Notes under the pieces: generated by a model
Told to the model about the DNA's origin: nothing
Database searches by the model: none
Seen by the model: only the letters and a program-made list of their open reading frames with translations
Shown here: positions 43,445 to 50,960 of the stretch, piece by piece
Layout: the number at the start of each line of letters is the position of its first letter
How positions within the stretch are numbered: position 1 is the stretch's first letter
Translations under genes and position numbers: made by a program
NCBI GenBank assembly: GCA_902791295.1
Contig: CADAVI010000014.1
Span: 1 to 50,960 of the forward strand
Direction of reading: 5' to 3'
DNA length: 50,960 nucleotides
From: an uncultured Bacteroidales bacterium
GTDB lineage: Bacteria > Bacteroidota > Bacteroidia > Bacteroidales > Bacteroidaceae

Positions 43445-46400
43445 ATGAAGCGGTCCTCACTGAACATCTACAGAGCCTCTGCCGGCAGCGGAAAGACCTT
43501 CACGCTGACGGCCGAATACCTGCGCCTCATGGTGCAGCCGCAGGCCGATGCCGAATACCAGTCCACACTGGCCGTGACATTCACCAACAAAGCCACAGGC
43601 GAGATGAAGGAGCGCATCCTCGCCTCCCTCTACGCCATCGGCCACAGCACCCCCGACGGCGAAGATATGCTGCATGCCGTCAAAGAAAGACTCACAGCCG
43701 CCGGCACGCCGATGGGCGACGAAGCCGTACGCGACGGATGCCGCAGAGCGCTCTCCGACATTCTGCACGACTATTCCCGCTTCCGGGTGGAGACCATCGA
43801 CAGTTTTTTTCAAAGCATCCTCAAGAATATGGCCCGCGAACTCGGACTGAGCGCCAACCTTCAGGTGGAGCTGAGCGACTCTGAAGTGACCGGCCGCGCT
43901 GTGGACCGCATCATTGACAACCTGGAAAGCGAAAAGGACACACGCGAAAACGTGATGGGATTTCTGCGCGACAGGCTCGACAGCGGGGAGCGATGGAAGA
44001 TTGCCGAAGATATAAAGAATTTTTCACACTGCATCTACGACCGGGAATTTCAGGAAAAGACTCCGGAAGAAAAGGAGATACTGGCCGACAGCAGGAGCAT
44101 CGGCCTGTTCCGCAAAGAGCTGCGCGATCGACGTGAAGAACTGGAAAAGGAACGCGCGAGGGAAACGCTCGCAATGGAGGAAGCCTGCTCCGACCCGTTC
44201 CTCGACGAAGCCTGCGGCAGAAGCATCAACACCCTGCGGGGCGAACTCAGAAAACTCAGCGAAGGAGAAACACCGGAAAGCAAAACCTGGGAAAAATTCC
44301 GCCTCGACCCCGCCGCCATCCTGCTCAAGGCACACAGAGAAAACCGCGAGGCGGTAGCAATGCTGGAGCGTCTGCACGACGTCATATTCTCAAAAATGCC
44401 CCATCTCATCGGGATTCAGCGCGAAATAGGCACCATCCGTCTTATTCAAAAAAACATCAGCCCGCTGAGCCTTTTGGACCGAATCGACAGAGAAGTCAAG
44501 GAAATCAACCACGAAAACGAACGCTTCGATCTGGCACGCACGCCGCTTCTTCTGGCCTCATTGCTCGAAGGCACGGACGCCCCGTTTTATTTCGATAAAA
44601 TCGGTGCAAAACTGCACAATGTGATGATTGATGAGTTTCAGGACACCAGCACGCTGCAATGGAAGATTTTCAAGACTCTGCTCTTCGAGAACCAAGCCGT
44701 CGGCGGCAGCAATCTCATCGTGGGCGACATCAAGCAGAGCATCTACCGCTGGAGAGGCGGCGCCTGGAGTCTGCTCCACGGACTCAAGGAAGAACTGGCG
44801 CAATGGAACCCGCACGAGGAACCGCTCAAGACGAACTGGCGCAGCGGCGAAGACGTCATCCGTTTCAACAACGATTTCTTCACCAAAGCCGCCCGTCAGC
44901 TCGACAGTCTGAATCCAGAAGCCTCGTTCCGACTGGAAGAAATATACAGCGATGTCTGTCAGGAAATTTCCAAGAAGAAACTGGGGCTCGGATACGTCCG
45001 CCTCACCCTCTCCTGCGACGAAGAGGCGACGGAAAACGCTCTGCACGGGATGATGGAGGAGATGCTGCAGCTTCATGAGGCCGGACTGCCTTATGAAGAG
45101 ATGGCCATACTCTGCCGCACGAAGAGCGACATCACCGATACGGTGGACTATTTCGCCGCCAACGCTCCCGATGAACTGCAAATCGTGAGCGACGAAGCCT
45201 TCCTGCTCAAAAGCAGCACCGCCGTGCGGCTGATTGTCGATGCCCTGCGCATCCTGCTTGACGGCGGAGGCGATGATGCCATCCCCTGCCGCAGTTTCAT
45301 CCGGCTTTACAAAGAGACACCCGATTTGGAAGAAGACTTCAACCGCGGAACACCGGCCTCGTTATATCTGCTCCCCGTTCGGGATCTGCTGCCGGCCTTC
45401 CTCACCGACGAGCGGGAAGTGCTCTCTGCGATGCCGCTCTACGAACTCATCGAGACCTTATATAAAAGGTTGAGACTGGAGCGCATCCGCCACGAAGACG
45501 CCTATTGGCACTCCTTCCTCGACATCGTACGCGCCCATCTGCAAAGCGAGGACTGCAGCCTCAGGAGTTTTCTGTCCTCATGGGAGGACAATTATCAAAA
45601 TACGGCGATTCCATCGGGAAAAGTCACCGGTGTGCGTATCCTCACCATACACAAAGCTAAAGGCCTGGAATACCACAGCGTGTTCATGCCGTTCTGCGCC
45701 TGGGACATTGAGCGCGACAAGGAGACCAACCTCTGGTGCGAGACGAATGAAGGCGGCAGTCTCTACAACCGTTTGGGCGCCATGCCCGTGAATCTGGAGA
45801 AGCGCATGGCCAACAGCTTCTACGACAGGCAATACGAAGAAGAACACCTGCAGAAGCGCGTGGACGCCCTCAACGAACTCTACGTGGCTTTCACCCGCCC
45901 CACCTGCAACCTGATGGTGTGGACAAAGACGGGGAAAAACGCACCGGCTAACTACGACGTTGCGGAGCTCATCACGGACGTTGTCTTCGGCGGCGAACGC
46001 CAAGGCGTGTACGAAGCGGGCGAGAAGGTGACAAAGCCCGTCAGCAAAGGCGCCCGCAGCGGCGAGAGCCGCATGAACCCCACGCCGGAGGGATATCCCG
46101 TCAGCACCTGCAACTACGAGGCACGACTCCACTTCGTACAATCCAACGAAAGCGAACGGTTCACCTCTGAGGAGCAGAACAAAATCGACACAGGCAAACT
46201 CTACCATTATATATTCTCACAGGTGCACGACCTCAACGACACCGGGAGAGTTTTGGCAGAGGCGGTGCAGCGCGGCCTCTTCAGCCCCGGAGCAGAAGAG
46301 CGGAAACTGCGCCAATACCTCAGCGAAATCATGCAGGAGGAGCATTGCCGCTCGTGGTTCGATCCCGCCAACGAGGTGTGGAACGAATGCAGCATCCTGC

Positions 46401-46615
46401 TGCCGCGCATCGACAACGGACGCAAACGCCGACCGGACCGTGTGGTGCGCCGGGGCGACACCATCACCATCATCGACTACAAATTCGGTCACTGGCACTC
46501 CTCCTACCCCGATCAGGTGAGAGAATATAAGGAACTGATACAGAAAATGTACCCCCAATGTGCCGTTGAGGGCTGGCTTTGGTTCGTGGACAGCAATAAA
46601 ATACGACGGGTATGA
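43445..46615 (+). CDS. addA: UvrD-type helicase-nuclease, AddA/RecB-like
   Basis: The 1056-residue protein is a superfamily 1 helicase. Walker A is ASAGSGKTFTL with Lys17; motif Ia is AVTFTNKATGEMKERI. Walker B is VMIDEFQDTS near residue 392, then DIKQSIYRWRGG (motif III/IV) and TIHKAKGLEYHSVFMPF (motif V). The C-terminus has a PD-(D/E)XK nuclease core: RPDRVV near residue 996, IIDYKFG near 1010 and the YPDQVREY helix. It should work with AddB to process double-strand DNA ends for recombination. It is shorter than B. subtilis AddA (about 1230 residues). Its stop overlaps the addB start by four bases (ATGA). Confidence 0.9.
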   Translation: MKRSSLNIYRASAGSGKTFTLTAEYLRLMVQPQADAEYQSTLAVTFTNKATGEMKERILASLYAIGHSTPDGEDMLHAVKERLTAAGTPMGDEAVRDGCRRALSDILHDYSRFRVETIDSFFQSILKNMARELGLSANLQVELSDSEVTGRAVDRIIDNLESEKDTRENVMGFLRDRLDSGERWKIAEDIKNFSHCIYDREFQEKTPEEKEILADSRSIGLFRKELRDRREELEKERARETLAMEEACSDPFLDEACGRSINTLRGELRKLSEGETPESKTWEKFRLDPAAILLKAHRENREAVAMLERLHDVIFSKMPHLIGIQREIGTIRLIQKNISPLSLLDRIDREVKEINHENERFDLARTPLLLASLLEGTDAPFYFDKIGAKLHNVMIDEFQDTSTLQWKIFKTLLFENQAVGGSNLIVGDIKQSIYRWRGGAWSLLHGLKEELAQWNPHEEPLKTNWRSGEDVIRFNNDFFTKAARQLDSLNPEASFRLEEIYSDVCQEISKKKLGLGYVRLTLSCDEEATENALHGMMEEMLQLHEAGLPYEEMAILCRTKSDITDTVDYFAANAPDELQIVSDEAFLLKSSTAVRLIVDALRILLDGGGDDAIPCRSFIRLYKETPDLEEDFNRGTPASLYLLPVRDLLPAFLTDEREVLSAMPLYELIETLYKRLRLERIRHEDAYWHSFLDIVRAHLQSEDCSLRSFLSSWEDNYQNTAIPSGKVTGVRILTIHKAKGLEYHSVFMPFCAWDIERDKETNLWCETNEGGSLYNRLGAMPVNLEKRMANSFYDRQYEEEHLQKRVDALNELYVAFTRPTCNLMVWTKTGKNAPANYDVAELITDVVFGGERQGVYEAGEKVTKPVSKGARSGESRMNPTPEGYPVSTCNYEARLHFVQSNESERFTSEEQNKIDTGKLYHYIFSQVHDLNDTGRVLAEAVQRGLFSPGAEERKLRQYLSEIMQEEHCRSWFDPANEVWNECSILLPRIDNGRKRRPDRVVRRGDTITIIDYKFGHWHSSYPDQVREYKELIQKMYPQCAVEGWLWFVDSNKIRRV

Positions 46616-49413
46616 AGACATTTCTCCGACTTGTGGCAGAAAACCTGAAAGAACACCGGGGCGCGGATCTCTCCCGCGTGACGGTGGTCTTTCCGGGCAA
46701 ACGCGCCGGCCTGTTTCTCTCACAGGAAATTTCAGCCGTTTCCGACGAGCCCGTCTGGGCGCCCCGCTACATCAGCATCGACGAACTCTTCATGCACCTT
46801 TCGGGCAAAACGGTAGCCGACCCCGTCACCGCCGTCACCACACTCTACCGCCTCTATCAGGAACTGCTGCCCGAAGAGCGACGCGGGGAAGAAACCATCG
46901 ACCGTTTCTGGGGTTGGGGCGAAATCCTGCTCTCGGATTTTGAGGACATCGACAAACATTTGGTGGACGCCGATAAGCTTTTCCTCAACGCCAAGGATTT
47001 CAACGAATTGACCGAGACAGATTTTCTCAGCGACAGTCAGAGAGAAGCCCTGCAACACTTCTTCGCCGAATTTGAGCCCGACCATCTGACCCGCATCAAG
47101 ACGGCGTTCCGTCTCCTGTGGGACAGAATGCCGCAGCTCTACCGCAACTTGAAAAAAAGTATGCCTGCCAACGTGGCGCCCTACAAGGGGGCTCTCATGC
47201 GCGAAGTGGCAGAAAGTCCCCATCTCACAGACCGCCTGCCCCAAAACACAACGTATGCCTTCGTGGGCTTCAATATGCTCAACGAGGTGGAAGAGCGTCT
47301 GATGTCCACGCTGCAAAAACGCGGACAGGCACTCTTCTATTGGGACTACGACCTGCTTTATCTCAGCAGTCGCTTCGAGGCGGGCGACTTCATCCGCAAG
47401 AACCTCGAGCGTTTTCCCAACCAACTGGACAGCAAGGAGTTTGACAATCTGAGGCATCATCCGGGCTTCACCTTCATCAGCGCTCCGACCGACAGCATCC
47501 AAACGCGCTGCATCCCCGACTGGCTCACCAAAAACCTGACACGCGAACAGGAAAACCGAACGGCCATCGTGCTCTGCGACGAAAACATGCTTGAGACCGT
47601 GCTCCACAGCATCCCGGACAAGGACGGACCGGAAAGTGTCAACATCACCATGGGCTACAACATGACGGGCACGCCGGCCTACAGCCTCATCACGGCATTG
47701 CTCGACCTCCAGACCGAAGGCATTGACCGCAAGCGCAAGCGCTTTCGCAGCAGGATGTTACGCACCGTTGCCGCCCATCCTTACATACAGGCGCTCAACG
47801 AAACACTTTGGAAGGAAATGCTGCCCGAGGGCGACCACAAGGCCCTCCTGGAATACATAGACCGCATCCTCACGGAGGAAGCCCTCTCCGAAACCGTAAA
47901 AGGACGCCCCCTGGAAGCACTGCACCGCGAGACCCTCTTCCAGGCGCATCTGGTAATACAAAAATTCCTCAACATGGTGACGGACGGAGAGCATCCTCTT
48001 GTGCTTAAGGACCTCACGCTCAGACGACTGATCCGGCGGGCACTCGGACGCGTCAGCATCCCCTTCCACGGAGAGCCTGCAACGGGACTGCAGGTGATGG
48101 GTGTGTTGGAGACACGTTGTCTGGACTTCCGCAACATCCTCATGCTCAGCACAGGAGAAGGATTCCTGCCGAAAGACGGCTGCGATGCCAGCATCATCCC
48201 TTACACCCTGCGTACCGGCTTCGGTCTGACGACCATACGCCATCGAATGGCCACTTTTGCCTACTACTTCTACCGCCTCATCCAAAGGGCAGAACACGTC
48301 ACTTTTGTCTACAACGACTCCACCGCCGGCGTACGGCGCAACGAAATGAGCCGCTTCCTGCGCCAGCTGCAGGCCGAGACCGACCGCCCCATCCGCACTT
48401 TAAGGCTGGAATCCGGGCAGGAAACAATCACGCGCACTCCGCCGCAAATAAACAAGGACACGGAGGTGATGACGCGGCTGAAGGCCCGCTACCTCACGCC
48501 GGACGAAAACGGCCACACCCCGCTCCTCTCCCCTTCCGCTCTGAATGAGTATCTGCGCTGTCCGCTCAGTTTCTTTTTCAACCACGTGGCCGGAATCAAG
48601 GAAGAAGAAGACGTTGAGGACGGCATCGACGCCCGCCTCATGGGCAACATCTTCCACGAAGCCGCTCAAAAGATGTACGCAGAGCTTATTGACCGCAGCG
48701 GAGGTTGCAACACCATATCCGCCGACCAGATAAGTTTGCTCCTGGCCGATAACGGGCGCCGTATTCAGGGCTACATTGACCGGGCCTTCAGGGATGTGGC
48801 CGACGTAAAGGAATTTCAGGGCGAGAACATTATCCTGCGCACGGTTGTGGAACGCTTCCTGCTCAACCTGCTGCGCTACGACAGACGTCAGGCGCCATTC
48901 ACCATCCTGAAGATGGAGGAGCCCTACTATTTCATGCTGAATGTCAACACAAAACATGGCCCGATTGCCATCCGTACCGGCGGCTTCGTCGACCGTCTCG
49001 ACCGGATGAACGACGGCACCGTGCGCATCGTGGATTACAAGACCGGCGGCCACCAGGACACGGCCGTCACGCTCGACAAGATTTTCCAGCGTGGCGACCA
49101 TGCCGGCTACTATCTGCAAACGCTGCTCTACGCAATGGCCTTTATCCAAGAAGACCCCCAAAACACATCCCCCCAGGTGCCCGTCAAACCAATCCTGCTT
49201 TACCCCGCCAAAGCCGCCGGCGATGACTACGACCCCACACTCACACTCAACCGTCAACCCTTGAATAACGTGAAGGACGGCACACTGCTTGACGACTACC
49301 GTGAACGTCTTCTGGAACTCGTGGAAGAAATCTTCGATGACAGCGTCCCGTTCTCCAAAAATCCAAAATCACCCTGCAAAATGTGCCCTTACAGCGCAAT
49401 TTGTCTGTCTTAA
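46612..49413 (+). CDS. addB: AddB-type nuclease subunit with Fe-S cluster signature
   Basis: The 933-residue second subunit of the AddAB end-processing complex starts with the inactivated-helicase N-terminus (VTVVFPGKRAGLFLSQEI), with no intact Walker A. The C-terminal PD-(D/E)XK nuclease domain has GFVDRLDR near residue 791, IVDYKTG near 807 and YYLQTLLYAMAF. A cysteine in EYLRCPLSFFF (about residue 649) plus the terminal CKMCPYSAIC supply the four Cys expected for the 4Fe-4S cluster that staples this domain. Both subunits therefore keep an active-looking nuclease. The start overlaps addA by four bases, so the two are translationally coupled. Confidence 0.88.
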   Translation: MKTFLRLVAENLKEHRGADLSRVTVVFPGKRAGLFLSQEISAVSDEPVWAPRYISIDELFMHLSGKTVADPVTAVTTLYRLYQELLPEERRGEETIDRFWGWGEILLSDFEDIDKHLVDADKLFLNAKDFNELTETDFLSDSQREALQHFFAEFEPDHLTRIKTAFRLLWDRMPQLYRNLKKSMPANVAPYKGALMREVAESPHLTDRLPQNTTYAFVGFNMLNEVEERLMSTLQKRGQALFYWDYDLLYLSSRFEAGDFIRKNLERFPNQLDSKEFDNLRHHPGFTFISAPTDSIQTRCIPDWLTKNLTREQENRTAIVLCDENMLETVLHSIPDKDGPESVNITMGYNMTGTPAYSLITALLDLQTEGIDRKRKRFRSRMLRTVAAHPYIQALNETLWKEMLPEGDHKALLEYIDRILTEEALSETVKGRPLEALHRETLFQAHLVIQKFLNMVTDGEHPLVLKDLTLRRLIRRALGRVSIPFHGEPATGLQVMGVLETRCLDFRNILMLSTGEGFLPKDGCDASIIPYTLRTGFGLTTIRHRMATFAYYFYRLIQRAEHVTFVYNDSTAGVRRNEMSRFLRQLQAETDRPIRTLRLESGQETITRTPPQINKDTEVMTRLKARYLTPDENGHTPLLSPSALNEYLRCPLSFFFNHVAGIKEEEDVEDGIDARLMGNIFHEAAQKMYAELIDRSGGCNTISADQISLLLADNGRRIQGYIDRAFRDVADVKEFQGENIILRTVVERFLLNLLRYDRRQAPFTILKMEEPYYFMLNVNTKHGPIAIRTGGFVDRLDRMNDGTVRIVDYKTGGHQDTAVTLDKIFQRGDHAGYYLQTLLYAMAFIQEDPQNTSPQVPVKPILLYPAKAAGDDYDPTLTLNRQPLNNVKDGTLLDDYRERLLELVEEIFDDSVPFSKNPKSPCKMCPYSAICLS

Positions 49414-49459
49414 GACAGAAAAAAAACGCCACGAGACCTTCTGATTGACTTTTTTTCCG

Positions 49460-49467
49460 TACCTTTG
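49460..49467 (+). promoter_or_regulatory. Putative -7 box TACCTTTG for serS
   Basis: TACCTTTG matches TAnnTTTG and lies 75 bases before the serS start; no clear TTTG sits 20 bases upstream. It precedes the inverted repeat in the leader by a few bases. Confidence 0.55.
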
Positions 49468-49468
49468 C

Positions 49469-49514
49469 GCCTGTTTTAAGACCAAATTCCTGCACCAGAT
49501 GCCGGAAAACAGGC
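49469..49514 (+). other. Perfect 9-bp inverted repeat bounding the serS leader
   Basis: GCCTGTTTT (49469-49477) and AAAACAGGC (49506-49514) are exact reverse complements, 28 bases apart, beginning two bases after the -7 box. In RNA they could close a 46-base structured leader. No U-tract follows, so it does not look like a simple terminator, and no T-box motif was found. Confidence 0.4.
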
Positions 49515-49542
49515 AAAAATACTAAAAAAAGTCAACAACCAG

Positions 49543-50859
49543 ATGCTTACACTCAAACTGATTAACGAACAAACAGAGCGCGTAATCCGCGGTCTGGAAA
49601 AGAAACGCTTCACCGGCGCCCGCGAGGCCATAGACGAAGTGATGACAATTGATAAAACGCGCCGCGAGGCGCAAACGGCGCTCGACCGCAACCTTTCCGA
49701 GGCTAAAAAGCTGGCTGCAGAGATCGGCGGTCTGATGAAGCAGGGCAAAAAGGACGAAGCCGAGGGAATAAAAGCACAGGTGGCTGCGCTCAAGCAGGCC
49801 GGCGAGGCGCTCAAAGCCAAGATGGAAGAGGCCGAGCTGCAACTCACACAGAAGCTGTGCCAGATTCCCAACATCCCCTATGACGAAGTACCCGAAGGCA
49901 GTGCTGCAGAAGACAACTGGGTGGTGAAGTCCAACCTCAAGGAGTGCGTCATCGGTCAGGACACCGTGGGCAACTGGACGGCCAACCCCGTGGTGGAGAC
50001 GGCCAAACTGCCCCACTGGGAACTGGCCAAGAAATACAACCTCATCGACTTCGACCTCGGCGTGAAAATCAGCGGCGCCGGCTTCCCCGTGTATCGCGGC
50101 AAGGGAGCCCGTCTTCAACGCGCCCTCATCAATTTCTTCCTCGACGAAGCCCGCAAGGCCGGCTACGAGGAGATTATGCCCCCCACGGTGGTTAACGCCG
50201 CTTCCGGCTACGGCACAGGTCAGTTGCCCGACAAGGAGGGACAGATGTACCACTGCGAGGTGGACGACCTCTACCTCATCCCCACGGCCGAGGTGCCCGT
50301 CACCAACATCTACCGTGACGTCATCCTCGACGAGAAGGACCTCCCCATTAAAAACTGTGCCTACACCCAGTGTTTCCGCCGCGAAGCCGGCTCCTACGGC
50401 AAGGACGTGCGCGGCCTGAACCGCCTGCATGAGTTCTCCAAGATTGAAATCGTGCGCATCGACACCCCCGAGCATTCCGCAGAGAGCCACCGCGAGATGC
50501 TGGCTCATGTAGAGGGCCTGCTGCAGAAGTTGGAACTGCCCTATCGCATTCTGCGTCTGTGCGGCGGTGACCAGAGTTTCACCTCCGCCATCTGCTACGA
50601 CTTTGAGGTCTTCAGCGAGGCTCAGAAGCGCTGGCTGGAAGTCAGCTCCGTGTCCAACTTCGACACCTACCAGGCCAACCGTCTCAAATGCCGCTTCCGC
50701 AACGCTGAGAAAAAGACCGAATTGTGCCATACGCTCAACGGCTCTGCCCTGGCTCTGCCCCGCATTGTGGCCGCCATCCTGGAGAACAACCAGACCGACA
50801 ACGGCATCCGCGTGCCCGCTGCCTTGGTGCCTTACATGGGATGCGACATGATTGACTGA
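49543..50859 (+). CDS. serS: Seryl-tRNA synthetase
   Basis: The 438-residue class II synthetase has an N-terminal coiled-coil tRNA-binding arm (about 30-110, Ala/Lys/Glu-rich heptads). Its catalytic domain has PTVVNAASGYGTGQLP, TAEVPVTN, motif 2 in CFRREAGSYGKDVRGLNRLHEFSKIE and motif 3 with LNGSALALPRIVAAILEN. The length is near the bacterial norm (about 425). It charges tRNA-Ser and, on tRNA-Sec where present, serine for selenocysteine synthesis. The start follows a leader of about 70 bases with an inverted repeat. The next gene begins 41 bases after its stop, possibly in the same transcript. Confidence 0.96.
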   Translation: MLTLKLINEQTERVIRGLEKKRFTGAREAIDEVMTIDKTRREAQTALDRNLSEAKKLAAEIGGLMKQGKKDEAEGIKAQVAALKQAGEALKAKMEEAELQLTQKLCQIPNIPYDEVPEGSAAEDNWVVKSNLKECVIGQDTVGNWTANPVVETAKLPHWELAKKYNLIDFDLGVKISGAGFPVYRGKGARLQRALINFFLDEARKAGYEEIMPPTVVNAASGYGTGQLPDKEGQMYHCEVDDLYLIPTAEVPVTNIYRDVILDEKDLPIKNCAYTQCFRREAGSYGKDVRGLNRLHEFSKIEIVRIDTPEHSAESHREMLAHVEGLLQKLELPYRILRLCGGDQSFTSAICYDFEVFSEAQKRWLEVSSVSNFDTYQANRLKCRFRNAEKKTELCHTLNGSALALPRIVAAILENNQTDNGIRVPAALVPYMGCDMID

Positions 50860-50900
50860 TTCATCGAACAACAAACAAAGGTAAAAAGCATATTTCACTC

Positions 50901-50960
50901 ATGAACAAGATTGTTAAGAAAATTCAGTTCAGCGAAAAAGTCTTCCGTCTCGACGTCGAG
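50901..50960 (+). CDS. Ferredoxin-NADP reductase-like FAD/NAD-binding subunit, 3'-truncated
   Basis: Only 20 codons are inside the window (start MNKIVKKIQFSEKVFRLDV). This opening matches what I recall for the sulfide dehydrogenase/NfnA-type FAD/NAD-binding protein of Bacteroidales, which usually continues into an EAPLIAKSRKAGHF-like segment and is followed by a glutamate-synthase-like subunit. With so few residues the call is provisional. The spacing from serS (41 bases) permits co-transcription. Confidence 0.55.
   Translation, partial: MNKIVKKIQFSEKVFRLDVE

Overview
The window is a piece of a Bacteroidota chromosome, most likely order Bacteroidales and probably Prevotellaceae. Three things point there. 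Most independent genes carry the Bacteroidota sigma-ABfr type promoter (TAnnTTTG, in the best cases with TTTG 20 bases upstream). There are two SusC/SusD pairs. The glycosidase at the left edge ends in a C-terminal YDLSGRRV/NGKK motif typical of Prevotella-like secreted proteins. The sequence looks moderately GC-rich, so many long antisense ORFs exist that are not genes.

Layout. 1-2005: 3' part of a secreted GH43-type glycosidase. 2251-3262: azlC-azlD branched-chain amino acid exporter, meeting tail to tail an MscS-type channel (3235-4986, minus). 5091-9232 (minus): coupled clpC-htpG chaperone pair. 9331-11250: nadE, then an HU-type DNA-binding protein with a textbook promoter, a bidirectional terminator and aspS (minus). 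13629-13701: tRNA-Lys(CTT). 13775-16826 (minus): a TamL/BamA-like outer-membrane lipoprotein plus a metallo-hydrolase, divergent from a TrmH-type RNA methyltransferase. 17586-22678 (minus): ileS-lspA-DUF4296 lipoprotein-59-residue small protein, every junction overlapping.

The most distinctive region is 22769-42089 (minus), about 19.3 kb. It looks like one seven-gene operon in the order FAS1 lipoprotein, SusC, SusD, FAS1 lipoprotein, FAS1 lipoprotein, SusC, SusD, closed by a strong hairpin terminator. All five lipoproteins have a lipobox, and most have acidic residues just after the cysteine, as expected for surface export in Bacteroidota. No glycoside hydrolase, sulfatase, protease or regulator lies inside, so it resembles a nutrient-uptake or surface-display locus in which fasciclin-domain proteins replace the usual surface glycan-binding proteins and enzymes. 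Its last SusD is oversized because of two tandem inserted modules of about 78 residues. About 180-320 bp upstream of its inferred promoter lies an array of six degenerate 22-bp units whose central dyad arms change in a compensatory way.

42516-43334 (minus) is panB, divergent from addA-addB (43445-49413), a coupled double-strand-break repair helicase-nuclease pair. serS (49543-50859), with a leader bounded by a perfect inverted repeat, and the first 20 codons of a ferredoxin-NADP reductase-like flavoprotein subunit end the window.
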